Of a stretch of 64,000 bases of DNA, positions 11,901 to 23,100 are shown piece by piece. Origin of the DNA: Agelas oroides (taxonomy: Eukaryota > Porifera > Demospongiae > Agelasida > Agelasidae). Each line of letters opens with the position of its first letter. Position 1 is the stretch's first letter. A program made the position numbers and the translations under genes. The DNA lies in the NCBI GenBank assembly GCA_949130485.1, contig OX422191.1, positions 5,147,754-5,211,753 of the forward strand. Direction: 5' to 3'. A model generated the notes under the pieces. The model saw only the letters and a list, made by a program, of their open reading frames with translations, was not told the DNA's origin and made no database searches.

Positions 11901-13893
11901 AGAAGGGAAAGTTAATGCAACCAGAAAATTACTGAACATGGGTATTAACCCAAATGTAGTTGATAGTGAAGGTACAACTCCTCTGCGAAGAGCAGTGGAG
12001 AATCAGAGAGCAGAAGTAGCGTCTTTACTGCTCAAACATGGAGCAGATATTCACGTAGAATGCCCAGGTGATGAGTTGCCACTACTCCACAAAGCAGCTA
12101 AGCGAAATGACATCAAAATGCTCAAGCTCTTGATTGACAATGGAGCAGATCCATATGAAACAGGAATCAAAGGTGGAACAGCTCTCTTTACAGCAGCAGC
12201 TAATAATAGTATTGCTGCTATTGACCTCCTCTTCACTTACCCAGGATTGATAGACATACCAAACAAATCCAAGATAACTCCATTAATGGCAGCCATTTTC
12301 CAGCGAAAGTACAACAGTGCACTTCAATTGCTGAAGCACAAACCAAATGTCTCAATTTGCAACCTGGATGGCATGACAGCGCTATACATTTGTGTCGATT
12401 TTCGAGCACCAGCAGATGTAGTGAGAGCCATTCTCAACTGTAATTCTACTATTGATTCACCAGGTCCTGAAGGCATTTCTCCCATTAAGCTGGCTTGCCA
12501 TCGTGGGTTTGCTGAACTGGTGAAGGAAATGCTTGATGTCAATCAAGACTTTTTCAAAATTAATCCTAAATCATCATACGACTTCATTTTCACAGCAATT
12601 GATTCTGGAAGTCGAGGAACTCTTGAAGCACTTCTTCAACATGGTGCCAATCCCAACTGCATTCACCCACACATGCCGATGACGCCTTTGCACTATCTAT
12701 GTCGTCAGCATAACACCGCGGACAGGTTGCTGCAAGTGGTACTTAGCCACTACCCCAATGTCAACATAGTCACTGAAATAGGAGCACCACTTCATGTGGC
12801 TGTGGTGACTAAGAAAAACACATACATTAGCATGCTTTTGAATAGAAATGCCAACCCAAATGTTGTCAGTGGTCCTGAAATGGCCTCTCCGCTGGTAATA
12901 GCTGCAGAAACAAATAATTTGGAAGCTGCATGCCTACTCTTAGACCATGGAGCTGAAATTAACCATGCTCTTGCCACCAATGGATTCACATCCCTCCATA
13001 AAGCAGCTGGATCCAACTTCACTGAAATGGCACAGCTACTGATAGACCGTGGAGCCAGGGTTGATCAGCAATCAAAACTGGGCTACACACCTCTCCATAT
13101 TGCTGTTTCAATGGGAAGCCAAGAGGTTTTCGCAGTTTTGATTGAAAACAACAGCAACATAAATGCTCAGGACCATACGGGAGGAACACCACTGATACAT
13201 GCTATTCATAAAGGTGAGAATGAGGTTGCACTCACTTTGATTGAACTTGGAGCTGATGTACACCAATGTAATGCTGATGGACTGCATGCTTTACACATTT
13301 GTGCTCGCACAGGTTCAGTTGATATAGTCAGTCGACTTGTGGATCTGGGAGCAGATCCTAACACACAAGAGAGTAATGGAGCAACTCCATTACTCTTGTC
13401 CATAGTTGCTAGGCAGCAAGGTGTCACAAAAATACTCCTTGAGAAAGGTGCTTCAGTTGATCTAGCTGACGTTCAAAACAACACTCCACTCCATGTGGCA
13501 GCAGAAGCAAATGATGTTGAAGCTGTGAGACTGCTTTTAGAACATGGTGCTGATCCAACATTGTGCAATCTGAAAGGAAAAACTCCAACAGACCTAACTG
13601 ACAGCAGGAACTTGGAAAAGATTATGGTGAAAGCTACATGGAAGAAAGTACAGAAACAGTTGGACTCCCTGAAAATTGAGGAAGTGGCTCATCACTTGGC
13701 AGGAACCGGTAGGGCTGCAGCTATTGCAGCTGACTTTGGTTGCACAAAAAACCAGTGGCGAAATATAAGCCACAGTCACGAAGATGATACCCAGCGAATG
13801 GTAGCTTTTCTCAAACAGTGGAAACAAAACATGATACAGACAAGTGATGAGAAAACACTTAAAGAACTGCTCAAAATCCTTCAGAAACTTTAA
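8984..13893 (+). CDS. Ankyrin-repeat protein with two Death-like domains (two frameshifts)
   Basis: One long exon. A good acceptor ends at 8984, so an upstream exon is likely; the first good Met in frame is at 9034 (MEYRSYVSGSDEDEL). Order: an unrecognised N-terminal region (9034-9890); a Death-like helical domain around 10205-10435 (EEICNLATQI, YLGLEESMIERIKYDS); an unrecognised domain at about 10520-10900; then about 24 ankyrin repeats from 11160 to 13620 (NGSTPLRLAAGRGN, QNNTPLHVAAEANDVEAVRL). A second Death-like domain ends the protein (13635-13890: EEVAHHLAGTGRAAAIAADF). The frame changes by +1 twice, near 9890-9925 and near 11260-11270 (in caaaaacaagagg). The protein pattern continues across both points and the other 4.8 kb are open, so these are single-base indels: either sequence errors or recent damage. 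Ank plus Death architecture is known from innate-immune and apoptosis adaptors; the partner is unknown. Confidence 0.85.
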
Positions 13894-14249
13894 TGGTAAT
13901 ACACTGTTTATTGCATGAAACAATTGATGATTGAACCTCATCTTCTACTTTATCCTTAGACTTTATTATGAAGCAATGATTGCTAGTAGTTTTTATGATG
14001 ATGGCAAATAATTTGTCATGACTTGTTACGTGTGTACTTTATATTACTGCTTGTATTATTACTTTTTATTACAAAATCTACTCGACTATTAGACTTGCAG
14101 GTATAGATGAAGCTAACTTGATTAAAATAATAATACTTCATTAGCATTCTGAGAAACACATTGTGGGATGGTGATGTGTGTGATAAGAGAATTTCATATG
14201 CACTCTGAAAGAAATTTTTAACCAAAACAGGGAGGGTATGCATACACAT
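13894..14249. other. Convergent 3' spacer between the Ank-Death gene and LSM10
   Basis: 356 bp between two convergent stop codons. AT-rich, no ORF; it must hold both 3' UTRs and polyadenylation signals. Confidence 0.5.
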
Positions 14250-16966
14250 TCATGAAGGCTGACTATCTTCTGTACTGTGCTGCCGTCCTTTGCCTAACTT
14301 GAATTCTCTGGCCAGTCTCCTTTCTTCTTTATTCCTCTCCAGCTTGGCTCGGTTGACTCGCTGCCTTCTGTACAATGCACCTTTTGGTGGTAGCTGACTA
14401 GCATCATCAACCTGGACATGTACAACAATGATGATTCATAAGGGTACACCCAAACATAGGGAAATCAGTAATCAAATTGCCAGACCAAAGGAAACAACAA
14501 ACATATAATAATTAGAGTGGTTATTGATATAAGTGCCAAGACTCCTTAACTTTATGAAGTGAAGTTGGTCACTGCACTGCACAAAGAAGGTATAGCTCTC
14601 TGTTGTGAACGCAATTGCACTGTTGACACTACCCTACCAAGTGACAGTTTAGTGGCAGCTAGGTGTTGTTGACCACAATAGCATGGGATGAGTACCAGGG
14701 CAAAAGTGAAGGAGTGTGAACAAACACTACTATTTATAGCCATGCACTGCTAAAGGTCCACATCATTGGAGGTCAAAGGTCAGCAAGAATTGCTCCTCCC
14801 CTCCTGCCTCCTCATCACTTGTGGGTAGCCTCGTACCCAGGCTCCTCCCCATGCTGGGGAGGAGCCTGGGTACGAGGCTAACTTGTGGGTATCCAGGGAT
14901 TTCCATCTCAGTTGACTGGAAGTTCCTGGATGCTGAAGCGTTCTAACAGAACACCATTCATCTTTGCAGGAGCCAACTGAGAAGCCATTGAAAGTTTACC
15001 TGTTTCTTTATTGTACTCATCACATCAACATGGTCTGGAATCTGGGATGGGAGGAAATTACCATTTTAGGAATTGGCCCACATCTTACTTACATACGCAC
15101 ATGGACATATCTGATTTGATTGCCATGAATAAATAGCTGCTCAAAGCACGTTGACTCTCCCTGTGAGGAGAAACAAAAGTTCCAAGTTCAGCATTAGCAA
15201 ACACTTCCTCCCCAACAAAGCTAAAGTCTAGCTAGTAGTCTGCCTGGTAGTTGGTGTGTTTGGGAACACAGTGAGGTATAAAGGAAATAGAAGGGAGGTG
15301 TCTGAACAGGCACTTAGACAGACCCTTAATCTAGACATGCTACAAAGGCCCTTTCAGTCTTCTGTAACAAGTTCCATTGCATACAGACTAATAGTACTGC
15401 ACACACATACGTTGAGTTTTGTGTAGATGGCATTCACTACAGTGGTGCTACAGAAATGGAAAATACAGGCACAATTGTGCTGGTGATAATGAAGCCACTT
15501 CACTCTACATAATTCAGAAGATAGGGGTATGGTAGGAGTTGGAATTGAGGTTGGAACCTCATCGTGAAATCTGACCATTGTTATCGTCAAAGCCTGAGAG
15601 AGGGATAAAAACTAATGCAAATGACTTATTGTGGTGTTGATCAATGACTTCAGGAATGATGTTTTGGTTGCTATAACGAGAATATTTCATGTTACTCGGC
15701 AGGCCCAGTGCTACAGTGTAGCTAAAGCAGGGAACTCTGAAACTACCATTAAGATTCCATATAAACCTCAAGGGGTAGTCACTTACATGTTGCCTGTTGA
15801 AGTGCTTGTGACCAGGATCAAGATTTTTGATTGGTGACAAATGTGCTTGATCACTTGATCGTTCCCTTCAACAACTCTTGATCGCTTGGTTCAAAGGTCA
15901 AATTGCAGCTGCGTATTCTTGATCCATTGATTTTTTGCAGTTCGGAGGTCACCTTGATCCCTTGATCAGATCCCAAAAAGGGCTTTCATCACTTAATTCA
16001 ACTTTGGTCCCGGTCACAAACGCTTCAACACAGAACATACGTATAAGTGACTACAACTTGTAACCTTAGTTGGTTCTCTTTAGAACATACAGTTACAGTA
16101 GAGGCTTTAGAACATCTTGCCCTTGCCTCATACCCAGACATGCTCAGGAGAGAAGAGGGAGCATCTGGTTTACACTGTTTGCACATGCGCTTGATAGTCA
16201 CAAACCTGCATGGCAACTTATGTGTACCTATATGACCGATGACACCACAAGCACACTAAATAGGTAGCCTCGAACCCAGGCTTTCCGTTCCCTAACCCTC
16301 CGATTTTTCTCCAAAGATGCGAGACAGAATCCAGAACGGAAAGCCTGGGTTCGAGGCTACTAAATAGGTGCCATTCTCTTTGATCTCACATTGTTCTATG
16401 CGCTCCGGCAATTGGGTACCCCGACAGATGATATCTTTATGCCAGTTTAAGTAAGTCAGTTTACTACCAGACTTATTATAGTACAGTCTGACAGTATACA
16501 ACTAGGGTTCTAAATGCATTGGAATATCTTGCGTCAGGCTGGTGCCATGCAGACAGGAAACCAAGGTCTACTGGTACATATTGGCCAGAGCACTGGCAGC
16601 CCAAACCAGGGCCCTGGGTTGCGTAAATGGCATACCACTCACATGGAGTCATGGACTGGTTCTCCCTCAGTCTCCTGCCCCTCAACTCAACCAGTCTGTT
16701 CTGGGCTAAAATTCGCATTAACCCCTCCACCCACTAGGCAACGTTTAACGTACATCTGTTAAGGGGTATACATACTTTACTGGCTGCCTTTCTGATTGCT
16801 ATTAAAACCCCACAGCAGAGTCCATTAGATCTCACTTCATGCGGTAGTCAACGTGTTGTATTGTACCCTGCACAGTGATCTCATTGCGGAGCTCTACAGT
16901 GGTGGAACTTCCCTCCAATGCTTGCAACAGACACACCAATGTCTTGCATGACTCTCTTCTGGCCAT
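14250..16966 (-). CDS. LSM10: U7 snRNP Sm-like protein LSm10
   Basis: LSm10 replaces SmD1 in the U7 snRNP ring that cleaves histone pre-mRNA. Modelled exons (minus): 16966-16836, 15387-15357, 15160-15101, 15042-15001 and 14411-14250, about 141 aa (human is 123). Exon 1 gives the Sm1 strands (LVCLLQALEGSSTTVELRNE, then VQGTIQHVDYRM). Exons 3 and 4 give Sm2 (LFIHGNQIRYVH joined to IPDHVDVMSTI), which matches the LSm10 pattern RYVHIPDDVN. The last exon is a basic tail rich in R, K and E, longer than in vertebrates. Introns 1, 3 and 4 have GT donors. Exon 2 (NLYAMELVTED) fits in phase at both ends and in homology, but its donor is TGAAAG rather than GT, so this exon is less certain. The gene is head-to-head with MTRR and convergent with the Ank-Death gene. 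Confidence 0.8.
14826..14880. repeat. Perfect hairpin of the TAGCCTCG family, in LSM10 intron 4
   Basis: A 55-bp inverted repeat: arms tagcctcgtacccaggctcc and its complement, with a loop of a few bases. The same terminal word recurs at 16264, 26823, 39751 and 58105. Confidence 0.85.
15796..16029. repeat. Small TIR repeat in LSM10 intron 1
   Basis: The left end gttgaagtgcttgtgacc and the right end ggtcacaaacgcttcaac are near-perfect inverted repeats (two mismatches). The inside is rich in 'cttgatc' words (about eight). MITE-like, no ORF. Confidence 0.65.
16264..16360. repeat. Hairpin of the TAGCCTCG family, LSM10 intron 1
   Basis: Arms gtagcctcgaacccaggct and agcctgggttcgaggctac flank about 50 bp that also contains ttccgtt/aacgga complementarity. 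Confidence 0.85.
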
Positions 16967-17120
16967 TTTGCAGAATGGGAATGTGACATCAACTTGTCCT
17001 GGATCCAAGCTGCCAAACTGCTAAGTCAGCAACTCTTCCAAATAACGCGTACTGCACGTCGGAACGAAGAAGCTTCCAGGCACCTCCCCACATCCTGACA
17101 TGGTCTGACCATAGTTCTGC
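16967..17120. promoter_or_regulatory. Probable bidirectional promoter LSM10 / MTRR
   Basis: Only 154 bp separate the two divergent start codons (16966 minus, 17121 plus), so both core promoters and 5' UTRs must lie here or overlap the first exons. No TATA box is visible. GC-containing words such as acgcgtactgcacgtcgg (17045-17062) stand out from the AT-rich surroundings. Confidence 0.6.
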
Positions 17121-20100
17121 ATGGCTACCAACACCAAGAAGCACTTTCTATTGCTCTACGGTTCTCAGACTGGCCAGGCACAGGCCATTGCTGAAGAAAT
17201 CAGAGACAGAGCAGTTGAAAGGGGTCTTGTTCCAAACCTCTTTTGCCTCAGCCAAACAGAAAAGAAGGTATAAAAGAAGTTATCAATGCTAAATCTCTGA
17301 GATTCTGTTGTTATGTTCTGTACCCAGCGTTGTTCAATCAACAATCCCAAAAGTTATATTGCCATTTTCTGAACTGAATTGAGCCATGAAACTCAAGCAA
17401 AAACTAAACAGAACTTCCCTGTACTAAATTATCCAAACATAGAAAATCAGGTTGTACAGTGCTCCAGTTGACCTTGGACCTACTGTTGTAGCTATACTTG
17501 CTTGTTGAGTTATACACACATCTGTTCGACCATGTACCATTCAACAGTTCCACCTGGAGAAGGAGGATGTGTTTGTGGTAGTTGTGAGTACCACTGGGGA
17601 TGGAGAACCACCTGATACAGTGACCAAATTCTGGAGACGATTGAAGAAGAAGACTTTGCCCAGGGACCACCTCAGCCAGTGCAAGTATGCTCTTCTAGGT
17701 AAGAAATATGACTTGTGTATAATTTGTTGTCATTGTAATGTACTCCAAGTCCTGTAAATATGCAGTGATCAAGTTGCTAAGGAAACTTTGTTTTAATCAT
17801 ATGCACATGCAGGTTTGGGGGACACAAATTATACCAACTTTTGTAACATGGGCAAGATGTTAAACCGGAGGTTGCTGGAACTAGGAGCCACTAAGTTTTA
17901 TGAACCTGGATATGCAGACGATGGTGTAGGGTGAGCTACAGTGTCTTATCACGTTATGTATCTGCCAACAGAATAGGTACTATCATTTAGGTTGTGTGCA
18001 TCCATAAAGTGTGCTTGCCAACACACATGAACACAAGCAAAGAAATAAGAAGACCATATTTCATTAAATTATTGCAACCCAATAGTGCACTTTTGGTTGC
18101 ATCATACTGCACACTTCGCAGGGGGTTGGGTCACCCACAGGGTGCTGTGCACTTGGCAGCTGTTAGGCCTGGCTGTAAAAGATCCATGGTTGGCACCGTG
18201 TGGGCCAGCTCTTGCTGCATGAATAGGCTTAGAAAATACTACTCTCGCCTTATAGGGGGTTGATTTCTGGCAGGGAATGCAGCTTGGGTTCTGAACAGGT
18301 GTTTGCCAACTGAGAATGCTGACTATTGCATGCTCATTAATGAGTGGGCATGGTTAAGGTCACAAGTCTGCTTTTTTGCCTGAAAGTGCACTTGGGTTCA
18401 GTTTGTAGTCAGAGCTCTGACAGAAATGGAGATAGGGTGCGTTAAAGGCATGTATATGCTATAAGTAATCTCAAGTGAAAAAATGTAGTTGTTAAAGTGT
18501 CAATCTTCTGACCTCCTCAGACTTGAACTGGTTGTTGAACCATGGATTGATGGCCTTTGGGAGGCACTGGAGCGTGTATTGAAGGAGGTACACCAGGGGA
18601 CAAGCAGTGCGGACATGTGTGAAGAACCCTCACAACATTGTACAGATAGCTCTGTTGTCATGAAGCAGGAAGTAGAAGACAAGGTTACTGCTGGCCGATG
18701 TGTTTCAGATTTCGATATGCCAATAAATCAGGATAAAATTCTACCTGATGTGAAGCCAAGTATGATTGATCAGAGAGAAGAATCTCCAACCTTTGATTGT
18801 TCTATACAAAGCTCACAATCTACTGATAGCTCTGTTGTCATGAAGCAGGAAGTAGAAGACAAGGTTACTGCTGGCCGATGTGTTTCAGATTTCGATATGC
18901 CAATGAATCAGCTAGATAAAATTCTACCTGATGTGAAGCCAACTATGATTGATCAGAGAAAAGAAACTCTGAACTTTGATTGTTCTATACAAAGCTCACG
19001 ATCTACTGATGTTCCTGGGAGTACTAACATCACCACGACAACTGCAGCAATAAGCAGTTCAGAGGTAGTGAACATCCTTGCCATGGACGTTAGGAACCAA
19101 CTGGCAGTATCTTCTCCTGCAATGACTTCAAGTGACTGTAGCACGCCAGTCTTCAATGAGTTAGAGCAAAGTCTCCAAACATCCCCCAGTGAACTAAGAG
19201 GAATGCAACTGAGCGTGCCTTCCTTACAGCCGGCTTTCATCAAGGTGGAGCTAGTAAAGGTATGCAAAGTTAAGGTACAGGCCAGTTTACCTGCACAGAG
19301 CCTCTTTACCACAAGTTTGTAACCTTGACTCCATCATTAGCCTCCTTCAGGAATTGTTCCAGACTTTCCATTTCATGACGTCCAGTACATAATGAAGAAT
19401 GTTGTTTCCATGGCAACCATTGTGGGTCACCGCTCCCTCACAAAAGAGGGATCAGTAAAGAGGACACTGGAGGTGGAGATTAGCCTGGAGGTAACTCAAT
19501 TTGAGTCTGTTAGCTTAACAGTGTTTGGTCTAGTTTTACTTTGTGTGTGTATGTGTGGCCAAACGCATCGAGGCAACACAGATGCCAGTGATCATGGTAG
19601 AATTTGAGCCATGCTCAGCACAATTGACAGAGCAGTGTCTACTATCACTCTCTGCTTTGACATGGAGACACAAGTTGACCTTTTGATACACATGTATGTA
19701 ACTTGACCAATTAAGGGCTACTTGAGCAAGAGTTGCATGTTTGATTGTAAATTTAGCCATGACCCATATGTAAGCAGAGTAAACACACAAGTACACAAGT
19801 AGCAAGTGAAGAGCAACCATTGTTCAACTCCCACTCAGGCTTGTCCAGAAGTTTTGTACCAACCAGGAGATGCCTTTGGATTTGTGTGTCCCAATCCCAA
19901 GGAAGAGGTGGATTATGTCCTGCAGAGGTAAGGACACTGCTTTGCACGTTTATACATTTATATATCCTCACAGCTAGACTATGTGAGTTTGTACAAGTAA
20001 AAATCCAGTCACACTCACCGTTGTGATACACTGAGAAAATGATTCATATGCCTAATTGCAGTCATATACCAGTACATACGTGTATAGCACAACTTACACA

Positions 20101-23100
20101 AAAACCAAGGCTTCATCTAGGGGTGAGGGCTTTCCATAATCTCCCTTGGCCCAGCCTTGCAACCTACAAAGTTTTCAGCACCAGTAAATGTGGTAATCAG
20201 GTAGATAGTGGAAGTATTGCCTAAAAAAGTGATCTCTGAAGTTTTATAATTCAAAATTAGCCTGTGGGGCGTACCCCCCACCCCCACACCTTCTACCAGT
20301 ATGTAGTAAGTGTACAAGACACATCAACATAAACATTTACTGTCGCCATTGGTAGTACAACACTTTCTCCACATTTCTTCTTGAAACAGAACCCCCAAGA
20401 GAACTTGGAGTACATACAAGTATACCATGCATGTGGGATACGCATGACCACACTCACAGTCTGATACCCATATGAAAATTTTGCCATCTCTGCATGAGGA
20501 CAATATAGAGACTCCCTTGACAGACCAACAAAACTGATTGCTGAAGTTGGCCCCACTGTGCACATCATGCACAGGTTAAACAGTAAACTAGATTTTCAGC
20601 TGTGAGCTGCATCTGATTTAGTACCAGAGTATAATAATGCTAGAACCTAGTGCTCACTTACTGTTGGTGTATGTCACCACTGTCATAACACAAATACATG
20701 ATATGTTGTATATTGAAACTGTTACCCCACTTTTATATACCCTGGGCAGGCTGGGCTTAGAGGAAAAGACAGATCATCTTATGTCATTGAACATCATGTC
20801 CGGCACTACCAAAAGAAGTAGGTTGACAGTGTTTGCTGCTGCCCTGTTCCATTGGTGTTTATACAACCATGCTTTTTTCCAGACCCTGTACTACCCAAGC
20901 ACATTCCCACCTGTTCAGTGAGACAGTTCTTCACACACTGTGCTGACATCAGAGGTGTACCAAAGAAGGTGTATAAATTGTTTCTTTTTGGTCTGTATCT
21001 GTTTAGGATTTATCATTGGACAAGTTCAGTTGACATTACTCTCGTCGTGGAATATGCTTACCATTGTTTGTGTGCGTAAGGACACATGCAGGCACTAGCA
21101 GCCAGCGCCCAGTGATCTCTGTCAAACTATTAAGCAATTGTATTTCTAGACTAGTCACTGCTACTCACTCACTTGAGTTTGAACTCCTCCTACCCTCACT
21201 ACACCCATAGGCATTCTTACACCTGCTATCCTGCTATTGCTCTGATGACCGTGACAAGAGAAGACTGGAAGAACTCTCCAGCAGACAAGGTACGTTTTGT
21301 GTTGGATCCTTCTGTAAAACTGTGTGCTAACAACACATCATGTATCGGAGTATGTGACCCACTCAATTGCTGTTGTTACAAAGTGTTGACACAAGCTAAC
21401 TATTCCAACATTCGGAATTGTATGGGATACAATGGGATACAAGTAGTTTTGTGTTTCATACTAATCTGTGCATTCTGAACCATTGTAATGACTGTGGTCA
21501 GAACAGTACCACTTCACACCTCATTTATGTATGTAGGTGCTGCAGAATATACCAGGCTATTCACAGAACTCCACACTGACCTCCTGGATGTCTTACGTGC
21601 CTTTCCATCCTGCCGACCTCCTCTAGAAAGACTGATTGGTCAGTTACCACAATAGTTACAACCGTTGTTTAGGTGCTTGGTCTTCATGGCATGATTGAAC
21701 TGCATATTTTACATTGTCCCTTTGCTTACATCTCTTATATTTTATGTTATCTTCAGAGATGTTACCCAAGCTCCAACCAAGATACTATTCAACTACGAGG
21801 TACATTACGGAGTTTCCATATGCATGTCACACTGTAGCAACTTTCAGATAGACAGTAAACATTGTGTTGCCGTAAAGTGACTGTTAGGAGTGCAGTATCT
21901 AACTTTCAGGCCGAGACATGAAGCAACCACCTTTCACATCCAGATACTGGAGGAGCTTCAAACAGTGACCGTAGTGTTGAGATTTACACATTAACTTTTG
22001 AGCCCCACCCTTACCAAAAGTTTAGAGATACTGTACTCCAGCAGTATACTTGCTGACATGTGAAGGAAGTACGCAACAATATTTTCTACCTGTAAGACTG
22101 CCATATTTGTTAAGCTACTTGAATTGATCACTCCTGCTGTGACTAATTTGCAGAATCAGTTGCATAGACATATTCATTGAACAATAAATCTTAGACTTTC
22201 ACAATAATTGGTAATTTTATTATCTGATCACACTTGGGTAATCTAAGAGATTACCAGGGTGTGATTGAAATGTTGTAGATAAAATTTTGCCAACTACCAT
22301 GATAGTCAAAGACCTATTCTTCATTGAATATTGGAGCACACAGTTAATGCTCAAAAAGTGCATAGACATAGTTGGTAGAATGATAGTACTCAGTAACACT
22401 CATGCATAGCAATCCATAGGTGTGCAAGCAAATTTGGTTGAGGCCTAGGATTGCACTGAGTTTATCATAACATCTTCTCCCGTATTTCTACATATGCAGT
22501 TCCCCTCTAGCCACTCCTAGAAGGGTAAAGATTGCCTTCAGTGTGGTTGAACTTCCACAGAAGAGAAAGTATGGAGGAAGGAGGCAAGGACTAGCTACAG
22601 GAAGGTTTGACTGGGTCACAGCAACTGTCTTACCACACTCTGAAGTGAAGGCAAGGATAAGGACCCCATCATTCATTAACAGTACAACTGTCCTTGTTAT
22701 AGAAATTTGATTTCAGTGCTTTCATCTCTGGTTGCAGCATGTGACAACCCACATTTAATGTACTGTATTGCAGATATTTAGATCAGAAATCAGGAATCAG
22801 GAAAGGGCAGTAACACATATCTACCTAGTACATGTATCTACTTGTACATATAAAGTGTACACACAGTCCAACCATATACCTTTAACCCTGTAACCACCGA
22901 TGACGCTTTTTGGCATCGTCTGACTTTGACTTGTTATCAGTCGATGCAATCCGTTTTGAAGATACCTTTATACCTTTAACTGACAAATCAAATTTATCTG
23001 TGGTATTAAACATAGCACAGCTAAACAAGAAGCCTGCCTACACATACACACACACTCATGCAGGTTCCAATCTTCTGCCGTCTCAAAAACTCATTCCACC

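Noticed and set aside
16025..16216. Minus-strand NQLRLQVVVTYT as the middle LSM10 exon
   Set aside because: It resembles an Sm strand, but neither end fits the phase of the neighbouring exons.
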